Of a DNA stretch of 64,000 nt, positions 57,706-64,000 are shown in pieces (position 1 is the stretch's first letter; every line of letters begins with the position of its first letter). The notes below the pieces were generated by a model. It did not search any database. It saw nothing but the letters and a program-made list of their open reading frames with translations, and had not been told where the DNA came from. The DNA is from Acidimicrobiia bacterium (GTDB taxonomy: Bacteria > Actinomycetota > Acidimicrobiia > Acidimicrobiales > AC-14), in NCBI GenBank assembly GCA_023264995.1, contig JAHFUR010000012.1, positions 43,649 to 107,648 on the forward strand, in the 5' to 3' direction. The position numbers were made by a program, and so were the translations under genes.

Positions 57706-59067
57706 TCAGAGCAGGGCGGCGGCCATGGTGGCCAGCGGGCTGCGCTCGCCCTGGGAGAGACGGATGTGGCCGAAGAGCGACCCCCCTCGACCCCCGCCCA
57801 GTGCGGCGGTGAGCACCGACATGGCGTTGTTGTGGGCCGAAAGGAACGGGGCGTCGATCTGGCTGGTGTCGCCGGTGAAGACGACCTTCGTGCCTTCCGC
57901 GGCGCGCGTCAGCACCGTCTTGGCCAGGCTGGGCTCGAGGTTCTGGGCCTCGTCGAGCAAGATCCAGGCCCCGTGCAGCGAGCGGCCCCGGAGGTGGGTC
58001 ACCGACTCCATGCTGAGGCGGCCCTCGGCGGTGATCTGGGTGATGATCTCGTCGGCCGCGCCCTTGCGCCGGCCGTCGCTCATGGCCACAACAGCGTCGT
58101 GGATGGCACCCATCCACGGGTCGAGTTTCTCGTCGAGCGTGCCGGGCAGGTACCCGACCTCCTGGCGGCCCACGGCCACGAGGGGCCGGTAGATGGCCAT
58201 GCGCTCGTAGCGCCGGGTGGCCGGGTGGTTCCAGACCTGCTCGAGGCCGGCCGCGATGGCCAGCAGGGTCTTGCCCGTACCCGCCGGGCCGTCGAGGGCG
58301 ACCACGCTGACCGCCGGGTCGAGGAGCAGGTCGAGCGCCAGCCGTTGCTCGATGTTGCGGGCCTTCAGGTCGAAGGCGTCCTGGTTCTGGCGGAGGACGC
58401 AGAGCTGGTCGCCCCGGCGCCGGGCCAGCGCCGACTGCTTCCCGGCCCGCAGGACGGCGAACTCGTTCTCGTACAGGACGATCGACGGGTCGAGCTCGCC
58501 CACGTCGACCTTGCGCTCGTCGAAGAGCCGGTCGATGAAGGCGCCGTCGACCTCCACCGTCATCCAGCCGGGCGACTCGCCATTGCGCCCGTAGGCCGGC
58601 ACCGGCACGTACTCCTTGGCCGCCAGGCCGACGTGGGCCGCCTTGATCCGCAGCGCGGCGTCGTTGGACACGACCTCCACCGACGTGGCGGCGCTGCGCA
58701 GGCCGAGGGCGGCGCCGATGATGCGGTTGTCGGGGCTCGACGGGTCGAGGTAGTGCTCGGCCAGCAGCGCCTGGTTCGTGCCGTTCAGGACGATGGCCAA
58801 CGTGCCGCCGTGGCCCAGGGTGAGGGGCTCCACCAGCGACCCACCGGCGGAGACCCGCAGCGCCTCGATCCGCCGGAGGGCCTCGCGGGCGGTCTGGCCC
58901 ACCGAGTCGGTGCGGGTCTTCAGGCCGTCGAGCTCCTCGACCACCGTCAGCGGTACCTTCAGGGCACAGCCGGCAAACTCGTGGATGGCGCCGGGGTCGG
59001 CCACGAGGACCGACGTGTCGAGGACGACGGTCTTGGTGAGACCGTCGCCTCCCGTGGGGGGTTCCAT
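57706..59067 (-). CDS. PIN-PhoH fusion (PhoH2-type RNase/ATPase)
   Basis: 453 residues from the ATG at 59067. An N-terminal PIN domain (about 14-150) has acidic residues in VLDTSVLVADPGA, VVEELDGLK, DNRIIGAALG and VSNDAALRI. The C-terminal PhoH ATPase (about 250-450) has Walker A ALDGPAGTGKTLLAIAAG, Walker B AWILLDEAQNLEP and VVFTGDTSQID. PhoH2 proteins unwind and cut RNA and in mycobacteria pair with an upstream antitoxin (PhoAT). No such small gene is visible here; arsC lies upstream instead. Confidence 0.93.
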   Translation of the reverse strand: MEPPTGGDGLTKTVVLDTSVLVADPGAIHEFAGCALKVPLTVVEELDGLKTRTDSVGQTAREALRRIEALRVSAGGSLVEPLTLGHGGTLAIVLNGTNQALLAEHYLDPSSPDNRIIGAALGLRSAATSVEVVSNDAALRIKAAHVGLAAKEYVPVPAYGRNGESPGWMTVEVDGAFIDRLFDERKVDVGELDPSIVLYENEFAVLRAGKQSALARRRGDQLCVLRQNQDAFDLKARNIEQRLALDLLLDPAVSVVALDGPAGTGKTLLAIAAGLEQVWNHPATRRYERMAIYRPLVAVGRQEVGYLPGTLDEKLDPWMGAIHDAVVAMSDGRRKGAADEIITQITAEGRLSMESVTHLRGRSLHGAWILLDEAQNLEPSLAKTVLTRAAEGTKVVFTGDTSQIDAPFLSAHNNAMSVLTAALGGGRGGSLFGHIRLSQGERSPLATMAAALL

Positions 59068-59117
59068 GTTGGCGACGAGCTTGCCAGCCGCCGGCGCCCT
59101 GGTGGCGGACCGGCCGC

Positions 59118-59531
59118 TCAGCCGGCGCCCAGGCTGGCGAGCAGCTCCTGCACCCGGCGCCCGATCTCGTCGCGCGTCGGGCGCACCTCCTCCACGCTCT
59201 TCCCGAACGGGTCGGCCAGCACCCAGTCCTCGTAGCGCTTCCCCGGGAACACCGGGCAGGCGTCGCCGCACCCCATGGTGACCACGACATCCGCGTCCCG
59301 CACGATCTCGTCGGTCCACCGCTTGGGGAGCTCCCCGGAGATGTCGATGCCGACTTCCGCCATCGCGGCCACGGCGGCCGGGTTCACCCGCTCCCCCGGC
59401 TCCGACCCGCCGGAACGGGCGACGGCCCGGCCATCGGCGAGGTGGTTGAACCAACCGAGCGCCATCTGCGAGCGGCCGGCGTTGTGGACGCAGAGGAACA
59501 GCACGAGGGGCACGGTGCCGGGTTCCGTCAT
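59118..59531 (-). CDS. arsC: Arsenate reductase, LMW-phosphatase type
   Basis: 137 residues from an ATG that overlaps the stop of the channel gene (ATGA). P-loop LFLCVHNAGRSQMA with the nucleophilic Cys, then MGCGDACPVFPG with the second and third redox Cys, and the DPFGKS loop. Reduces arsenate to arsenite with thioredoxin or mycothiol. Co-transcribed with the CadI/ArsI and aquaporin genes. Confidence 0.94.
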   Translation of the reverse strand: MTEPGTVPLVLFLCVHNAGRSQMALGWFNHLADGRAVARSGGSEPGERVNPAAVAAMAEVGIDISGELPKRWTDEIVRDADVVVTMGCGDACPVFPGKRYEDWVLADPFGKSVEEVRPTRDEIGRRVQELLASLGAG

Positions 59532-60217
59532 GGACGGGTCCTTTCGATCGGGTACAGCCAGCGGACGAGAGCGGTCGCCAGCCCGCCGCCGACGGTCTGG
59601 GCGACGACGAACGCCGGCGCCGACGCAGGGGCGATGCCCGCGAAGGTGTCGGAGAGGGTGCGGGCCAGGGTGACCGCCGGGTTGGCAAAGCTGGTCGACG
59701 AGGTGAAGAAGTAGGCCCCGCCGATGTAGGCAGCCACTGCAAACGGGGCCGCGGCGCTCCGGCCCGATCGCCCGACACCGAACACCACCAGCAGCAGCCC
59801 AAAGGTGGCGACGACCTCGCTGGCCCACAACGGCCCGGAACTGCGGGGGTGGCTCGACAGCGAGACCGCGGGGAGGGCAAAGATGACGTTGGCAAGGACG
59901 GCGCCCAGGGCCCCGCCGGCCAGCTGGGCCCCGCAGTAGACGCCGGCCTCCGCCGCCGTCAGCCCACCGAGCACCCGGTCGGCCAGCGAAACGACCGGGT
60001 TGAGGTGGGCACCGGAAACGGGACCGACGGCCAGGATGACGGCCACCAACGCGCCGGCCGTCGCCGCCGCGTTGAGCAGCAGCCGTAGGCCGGCGTCGTC
60101 GGTGAGCCGGGCCGCGGCGATCCCTGAGCCGATCACGGCGAGGACGAGCAGCCCGGTGCCGACGGCTTCAGCCGCCGCCCGGCGGGGCAGGTCTGGGGTC
60201 GAGGGCCCGCTCAGCAA
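59528..60217 (-). CDS. MIP-family channel (AqpS-like) of the arsenic operon
   Basis: 229 residues. Six TM helices with two half-helix loops: SGAHLNPVVSLADR (NPV) and SFANPAVTLARTL (NPA). The arsenic-operon aquaglyceroporin AqpS of Sinorhizobium lets arsenite leave the cell down its gradient after ArsC acts. No arsB or acr3 pump is present here, so this channel may be the export route. Overlaps arsC by 4 bases and cadI/arsI by 7. Confidence 0.9.
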   Translation of the reverse strand: MLSGPSTPDLPRRAAAEAVGTGLLVLAVIGSGIAAARLTDDAGLRLLLNAAATAGALVAVILAVGPVSGAHLNPVVSLADRVLGGLTAAEAGVYCGAQLAGGALGAVLANVIFALPAVSLSSHPRSSGPLWASEVVATFGLLLVVFGVGRSGRSAAAPFAVAAYIGGAYFFTSSTSFANPAVTLARTLSDTFAGIAPASAPAFVVAQTVGGGLATALVRWLYPIERTRP

Positions 60218-60684
60218 CAGGCCGATGCCGTGGCGACGACCGCGCCGTCGTCGCCCACCGTGGCGCAGCAGACGTCGCCCGTCTCCGGGTCAACGGTGCG
60301 GAGCTGTCCATCTGGCATCTCGACGTCGGCCAGGACGGTGTAGATCTCCCACGGCTCGCCGGAGGGGCCGTCGACCCAGACCTTGTCCTGGCGGGCGTAA
60401 CAACAGGCCACGCCTTCCTCGACGGCCGTGGCCAGGCCCTCCGCGACGAGCCGCTGCTGGGCTGCCTCCACCAGGTCCGTGCTCTCCACCTCGACGCCGA
60501 GATGGTTGATCGTGCCGCCCTTGCCAGGCTGCTCGAACAGGACCAACTTCAACGGTGGGTTGGCGATGGCGAAGTTGGCATACCCCGGGCGCAGCTTGGC
60601 CGGCTCGGTGGCGAAGAGCTTGGAGTAGAACGTGACGGCGTCGGCGAGGTCGTCGACGTTGAGGGCGAGCTGGACTCGGGACAT
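60211..60684 (-). CDS. CadI/ArsI-type VOC lyase
   Basis: 157 residues from ATG (AGGAG upstream). VOC fold starting SRVQLALNVDDLADAVTFYSKLF, with KLRPGYANFAIANPPLKLVL and NHLGVEVES. The vicinal Cys pair in VACCYARQDKVWV and the Glu in GEPWEIYTVL match the organoarsenical C-As lyase ArsI. ArsI has His near residue 5, where this protein has Gln as in mycobacterial CadI. The C-terminal tail adds more cysteines (VCCATV, SACC). First gene of the leftward ars operon. Confidence 0.9.
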   Translation of the reverse strand: MSRVQLALNVDDLADAVTFYSKLFATEPAKLRPGYANFAIANPPLKLVLFEQPGKGGTINHLGVEVESTDLVEAAQQRLVAEGLATAVEEGVACCYARQDKVWVDGPSGEPWEIYTVLADVEMPDGQLRTVDPETGDVCCATVGDDGAVVATASACC

Positions 60685-60713
60685 GCGGGCTCCTTTGCGA
60701 TAGATTGAGGTAC

Positions 60714-60749
60714 GTCGATGAGTATCTCTTTCATATCGACGTTTGTCAA
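60714..60749. promoter_or_regulatory. ars divergent control region: leftward promoter with inverted repeat
   Basis: Leftward promoter: TTGACA (complement of 60744-60749), a 17-bp spacer and GATACT (complement of 60721-60726). GTCGAT (60714-60719) and ATCGAC (60735-60740) are inverted repeats 15 bases apart that bracket the -10 and part of the spacer. This placement fits an ArsR operator that blocks the leftward operon. The rightward arsR promoter was not clear. Confidence 0.65.
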
Positions 60750-60767
60750 TGGAAAGTGGTGACGACC

Positions 60768-61112
60768 ATGCAGACCCGGACCACGTTGGCGGTCACCGGC
60801 ACCGACGAGTGCTGCCCGACAGTGCTGTCATCCCCGTTGAGCGAGGCGCGCGCCGAGGAACTGGCCGTGGCCTTCTCGGTGCTCTCCGACCCGGTCCGCC
60901 TGCGGCTGCTCAGCCTGCTGGCGTCGGCGCCGGCGGGAGAGGCATGCGTGTGCGAGCTGGTGGAGCCGTTGGGCCGGTCACAGCCGACCGTGTCCCACCA
61001 CCTGAAGATCCTGGCCGACGCCGGCCTCATCACCGGCGACAAGCGCGGCCGCTGGGTCTGGTACCGGGCCGTCCCCGACCAGCTCGACGTGCTCCGGAAC
61101 GTGCTGGCCTGA
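60768..61112 (+). CDS. arsR: ArsR-family metalloid-responsive repressor
   Basis: 114 residues from the ATG at 60768 (the frame runs 21 codons further). Winged helix: VLSDPVRLRLLSLLAS, CELVEPLGRSQPTVSHHLKILADAGLI, GRWVWYR. The metal-site EACVCELV carries the C-x-C motif of arsenite sensors; an N-terminal DECCPTV pair may add ligands. Divergent from the cadI/arsI-channel-arsC operon, which it should repress until arsenite binds. Confidence 0.94.
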   Translation: MQTRTTLAVTGTDECCPTVLSSPLSEARAEELAVAFSVLSDPVRLRLLSLLASAPAGEACVCELVEPLGRSQPTVSHHLKILADAGLITGDKRGRWVWYRAVPDQLDVLRNVLA

Positions 61113-61181
61113 CGCTCCCGGGGACCGGCGGCATCCCCGGCTGACCCGTCGATCCTCGGAGAAGGCCGTGCCCATGAAGGG

Positions 61182-61210
61182 TTGACAACGGCGGCGGCTC
61201 GTCACATGAT
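61182..61210 (+). promoter_or_regulatory. Candidate promoter for the large secreted protein
   Basis: TTGACA (61182-61187), 17-bp spacer, CATGAT (61205-61210; 4 of 6 bases match TATAAT). The predicted start near 61217 gives a leader of about 110 bases before the ATG at 61327. The remainder of the 214-base gap after arsR shows nothing else. Confidence 0.5.
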
Positions 61211-61326
61211 GCGTGGGCGGCGAGGTTGACGGCGGATGAATTCAGTTGTGCTGGCTCCTTCGGACGCGTCCACGTCCTGTTGCGTACACGCGCGTCATGG
61301 GACATCGCTGGGAACCAGGAGGATCC

Positions 61327-63423
61327 ATGAAGGGGTTGTTTGTCCGTACTCGTAGAGCCGCGCCCGCCGTAAAGCGTCGCGGTGTGATTGCCGGATTGGC
61401 CGTCGTGCTCGCCGCGCTGGTGGGGGTCGTTCCGGCATCGGCGGTCACGCCGAAAGACAGCAGGGGAAGCGAGTTCTGGCTGGCATTCCCCGGGAACATC
61501 GGTGCGGACACGATCAATCTGTTCATCAGCGGCGACACGGCCACGAGTGGCACAGTCGAGATCCCTGGGATGAGCTTCTCGACGACCTTCACAGTCACAC
61601 CGGGGACAGTAACGACAGTCGTCCTTCCCGTGGCTACGGACATCTCGACCTCTGATGCCGTCGAGAGCAAGGGTGTCCACGTGACCGCCGGCGCCGAGGT
61701 CAGCGTGTACGGCCTCGACCGGGTCCGGTTCTCAAGCGACGCCTTCCTCGGCCTGCCGGTCGACACTCTCGGCACCGAGTACATCATGCTCGGGTACAAG
61801 AACTCGAACGTCCTCAACGGTTCGGAGTTCGCCATCGTCGCTGCGCAACCGGCCACGACGGTCACGATCACGCCATCGGTGACGACCGGCTCACATGCAG
61901 CCGGGGTCCCGTACACCGTCGCGCTCGGCCTCGGCCAGACGTACCAGCTCCGCAATACCGACTCGGCACCTGCCGATCTCTCGGGGACGATTGTCACCAG
62001 TGACAAGCCGATCGCCGCCTTCGCCGGCCACCAGTGCGCAAACGTCCCGCCCGGCGCCCTCTACTGCGACTACATCGTCGAGCAGATGTTCCCAGCGACG
62101 TCGTGGGGCAAGAACTTCGTGACCATGCCGCTCGCCACGCGGACAAAGGGGGATACGTTCCGGGTCCTTGCTGGCACGAACAGTACGACGGTCAAGATCG
62201 ACGGGGCGACAGTCGCCACCTTGAACCGAGGCCAGCTCTACGAGCAAGTCGTGACCGCCCCGGCCAACATCACTGCCGACAAACCCGTCCTGGTCGCCCA
62301 GTACTCGAACGGGACCACCTTCGACGGAGTCACATCGGATCCGTTCGAGGTCCTGGTCCCACCGTTCGAGCAGTTCCTGGCCAAGTACACGATCACGACG
62401 CCGGCAACGGGCTTCAGCACGAACTTCATCAACATCGTGGCTCCGAACGCCGCCGTCGGCACCATCAGCCTGGACGGCACGGCCGTCCCGGCTTCCAGCT
62501 ACACGGCCATCGGCACCAGTGGCTTCTCCGGCGCCCAGGTGTCGATCAACCTGGGGTCACACACGTTGGCCTCGACGCAACCCTTCGGTATCACGGTCTA
62601 CGGCTTTGCCGACTATGACTCCTATGGCTACCCCGGTGGCCTGACCTTGTCGGAGATTGCGCGGGTCACCAGCCTGGTGCTGGCCCCCAAGACCGCGACC
62701 AACCCCATCAACACGCAGCAATGCCTCACCGCGACGACGCGGGACCAGACCAATGACCCGATCTCGGGTGTCCGGGTCGACTTCGCGGTGACTGGCGTGA
62801 ACCCCACCACCGGGTTCGCCAACACCGAGGCCAACGGCAGCGCGCAGTTCTGCTACACCGGCACGACCGGCGGCAGTGACACGGTCACCGCGACAGTTGG
62901 GACGCTTTCCGACCGGGCCACGGTGCAGTGGACCACGGCCAAGCCCGGCGGCGCCTTCGCCCTCGAAGCAACGGGAACGCTTCCGGTCGGGCAGACCCCT
63001 GATGCCGTCTGCCCGCCGGGCGCCACGAAGACGCTCCCGAAGCTCGACCTCCTCGGGTTGGGCACCGCCACCGGCCCGAGCGCCAGTTGCGCGACCGACA
63101 CGGCCGGCACGACGGTCGCGGCATCGTCGGCGACGAGCCTCAGCCTCTTCGCCGGGTTGCTCCGGATCGAAGCCGTGCAGAGCCAATGCACCTCGAAGGG
63201 AGGTGTGTCCACCGGGACGTCGAAGGTCGGCACCATCAACGGCCGGGCCATCGGCAATGTCGCCGGGTCGATCAACGTCGCCGGCGTCGGGCAGGTCTTC
63301 TTCAACGAGACGACCACCGGACCGGGCGGGGCGTTGACACAGAACGCCATTCGCATCGTCAAGCCCGCCACGTTGGGGCTGCTCGGCCAGCAGATCATCG
63401 TCGCTGGCTGCTACTTCAAGTAG
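61327..63423 (+). CDS. Large secreted protein with IgGFc-binding-type domain and a bacterial Ig-like domain
   Basis: 698 residues from ATG with AGGAGG 5 bases upstream. Signal peptide (VIAGLAVVLAALVGVVPASAV). The region SRGSEFWLAFPGN to about residue 460 follows the IgGFc_binding domain pattern (TSDKPIAAFAGHQCANVP, DYIVEQMFPATSWGKNFV, ADKPVLVAQYSNG, YGFADYDSYGYPGG). An invasin/Big_1-like Ig domain (about 465-560: CLTATTRDQTNDPISGVRVDFAVTG) and a Ser/Gly-rich C-terminal domain with cysteines follow. No anchor or sorting signal is visible. Probably adhesive or structural; binding to IgG is not implied by the name. Confidence 0.85.
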   Translation: MKGLFVRTRRAAPAVKRRGVIAGLAVVLAALVGVVPASAVTPKDSRGSEFWLAFPGNIGADTINLFISGDTATSGTVEIPGMSFSTTFTVTPGTVTTVVLPVATDISTSDAVESKGVHVTAGAEVSVYGLDRVRFSSDAFLGLPVDTLGTEYIMLGYKNSNVLNGSEFAIVAAQPATTVTITPSVTTGSHAAGVPYTVALGLGQTYQLRNTDSAPADLSGTIVTSDKPIAAFAGHQCANVPPGALYCDYIVEQMFPATSWGKNFVTMPLATRTKGDTFRVLAGTNSTTVKIDGATVATLNRGQLYEQVVTAPANITADKPVLVAQYSNGTTFDGVTSDPFEVLVPPFEQFLAKYTITTPATGFSTNFINIVAPNAAVGTISLDGTAVPASSYTAIGTSGFSGAQVSINLGSHTLASTQPFGITVYGFADYDSYGYPGGLTLSEIARVTSLVLAPKTATNPINTQQCLTATTRDQTNDPISGVRVDFAVTGVNPTTGFANTEANGSAQFCYTGTTGGSDTVTATVGTLSDRATVQWTTAKPGGAFALEATGTLPVGQTPDAVCPPGATKTLPKLDLLGLGTATGPSASCATDTAGTTVAASSATSLSLFAGLLRIEAVQSQCTSKGGVSTGTSKVGTINGRAIGNVAGSINVAGVGQVFFNETTTGPGGALTQNAIRIVKPATLGLLGQQIIVAGCYFK

Positions 63424-63441
63424 GGCAAGAGGTGCAGTAGC

Positions 63442-63476
63442 CGGAGGGAGGGCCCGCGCCGCGAGCCCTCCCTCCG
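63442..63476 (+). terminator. 12-bp hairpin after the secreted-protein gene
   Basis: CGGAGGGAGGGC (63442-63453) and GCCCTCCCTCCG (63465-63476) are exact reverse complements with an 11-base loop, 18 bases after the stop. No T run follows. Confidence 0.7.
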
Positions 63477-63519
63477 TGCGTGTTTCGGCGGTCGGTCATA
63501 TCTCGAGAGGCGGTACGGG

Positions 63520-63897
63520 ATGGAGCGGGCAGCACGCATCCGGAGGAACCTGGTCGGCCTGGTGGTCATTGCGTCCGTCGCGTGGTCTGGGGCACTGGCC
63601 GTGGTCGTCGGCACGGCCAGACCGGCCCTGGCGGCACCGACGCCTGAGCGGCTCGGCGCTCCGCTGGTCTTCTCGTCGGACCGGAGCGGCCGCTTCGGCA
63701 TCTACCGCATCGACGGCGACGCCCCGGGTCTCGCCGTGGCCGTCACCACCGCCGGGACCGGAGCGGAGGAGAGCCGGCGCCCGAGCTGGCTCGCATCAGG
63801 GGGTGTTGTCTACGACTTCGGCGCGCCGCTCGCCGCCGACATCTACCGCATCACGTCCCGCGGGACGGACGGGAATGCGCTAAGGGTCCGCGAGTGA
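63520..63897 (+). pseudogene. TolB/WD40-like propeller protein, truncated after one blade
   Basis: 125 residues from ATG. Signal peptide (LVGLVVIASVAWSGALAVV... ending in ALAAP) followed by PLVFSSDRSGRFGIYRIDGD, PSWLASGGVVYDFG and DIYRITSRGTDGNA. These are the first blade motifs of a TolB-type propeller, which normally has at least six blades. The frame then reads LRVRE and stops. The loss of similarity near 63880 is followed 45 bases later by the start of a transposase, so an insertion probably cut the gene. Confidence 0.6.
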
Positions 63898-63924
63898 ACT
63901 AAACGCGCGGCCTAGGCTCCGGCC

Positions 63925-64000
63925 GTGCAGATCACGAGCGAGGCACTGACGGCGTACTTCCGGGTGATCATCCCGCTGCTGGACGAACGCCAGCGCCGGC
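63925..64000 (+). mobile_element. Start of a transposase gene (ISAzo13-like), runs off the window
   Basis: GTG followed by QITSEALTAYFRVIIPLLDERQRR. The P-x-L-D-E-R-Q-R-R motif is typical of the N-terminus of ISAzo13-family transposases. Only 25 codons are inside the window, so the family call is tentative and the IS ends cannot be set. The left end may lie near 63881, where the TolB-like frame loses homology. Confidence 0.6.

Noticed and set aside
57706..59117. PhoAT antitoxin gene upstream of PIN-PhoH
   Set aside because: Only 50 bases separate arsC from phoH2, and no small overlapping frame with antitoxin features is visible.

Overview
The window is high-GC DNA packed with genes, with many GTG/TTG starts and many 4-base stop/start overlaps. 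The gene content points to an actinobacterium: a CadI/ArsI-type lyase with an ArsR regulator, a TcrY/TcrR-like two-component pair, a Tad pilus locus without a secretin, DUF6629, DUF4242 and DUF2269 proteins, and an NlpC/P60 hydrolase. I infer Actinomycetota, possibly Acidimicrobiia. That placement rests on gene families and composition only, because no rRNA is present.

Layout. 1-3.8 kb: end of a PpiC-type foldase lipoprotein, mazG, small membrane proteins, a GNAT acetyltransferase and tRNA-Leu(UAA). 4-10 kb: extracytoplasmic proteins (YtkA-like, a BNR/sialidase-like protein with an anchored partner, a CopC-CopD fusion), ending in the stub of an ABC ATPase gene. 10-13 kb: a MarR regulator divergent from two small ferredoxin-fold enzymes, an HD-GYP/LuxR protein and a DUF4242 protein. 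13.2-20.2 kb: a signalling block with a hybrid kinase translationally coupled to a REC-EAL phosphodiesterase, a kinase-core fragment, and a second hybrid kinase coupled to a NarL-type regulator. 20.4-27.9 kb: a Tad pilus operon (TadE, TadG, CpaB, CpaE, CpaF, a VWA-TadB fusion, TadC). It is followed by an Hpt protein and a convergent HEAT/response-regulator pair. 30-46 kb: mixed housekeeping genes (glgX, fumC, NlpC/P60, YceI, a two-component system, a sugar dehydrogenase, msrA). 45.8-55.9 kb: an ion and nitrogen region with nhaA behind a structured leader, amt directly downstream of a cation/proton antiporter fused to a GlnD-like HD-ACT-ACT module, a KdpD/KdpE-like pair and a CASTOR/POLLUX-type channel. 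56-61.1 kb: a frameshifted DOPA-type dioxygenase, PIN-PhoH and an arsenic cluster with arsR divergent. 61.3-64 kb: a large secreted IgGFc-binding-domain protein, a truncated TolB-like gene and the start of a transposase running off the window.

The most unusual object is the 920-residue antiporter-GlnD fusion at 48918-51680. Its second half keeps the GlnD pattern, including two ACT domains, but it has no nucleotidyltransferase domain, and the HD motif has lost its histidine. It sits 43 bases upstream of amt on the same strand, so I read it as a transporter gated by a nitrogen sensor. Also notable: an nhaA leader whose hairpin loop is complementary to the nhaA Shine-Dalgarno region, divergent promoters around the marR gene with the palindrome filling the 17-bp spacer exactly, and three damaged genes (ABC ATPase stub, dioxygenase frameshift, TolB-like truncation beside a transposase).
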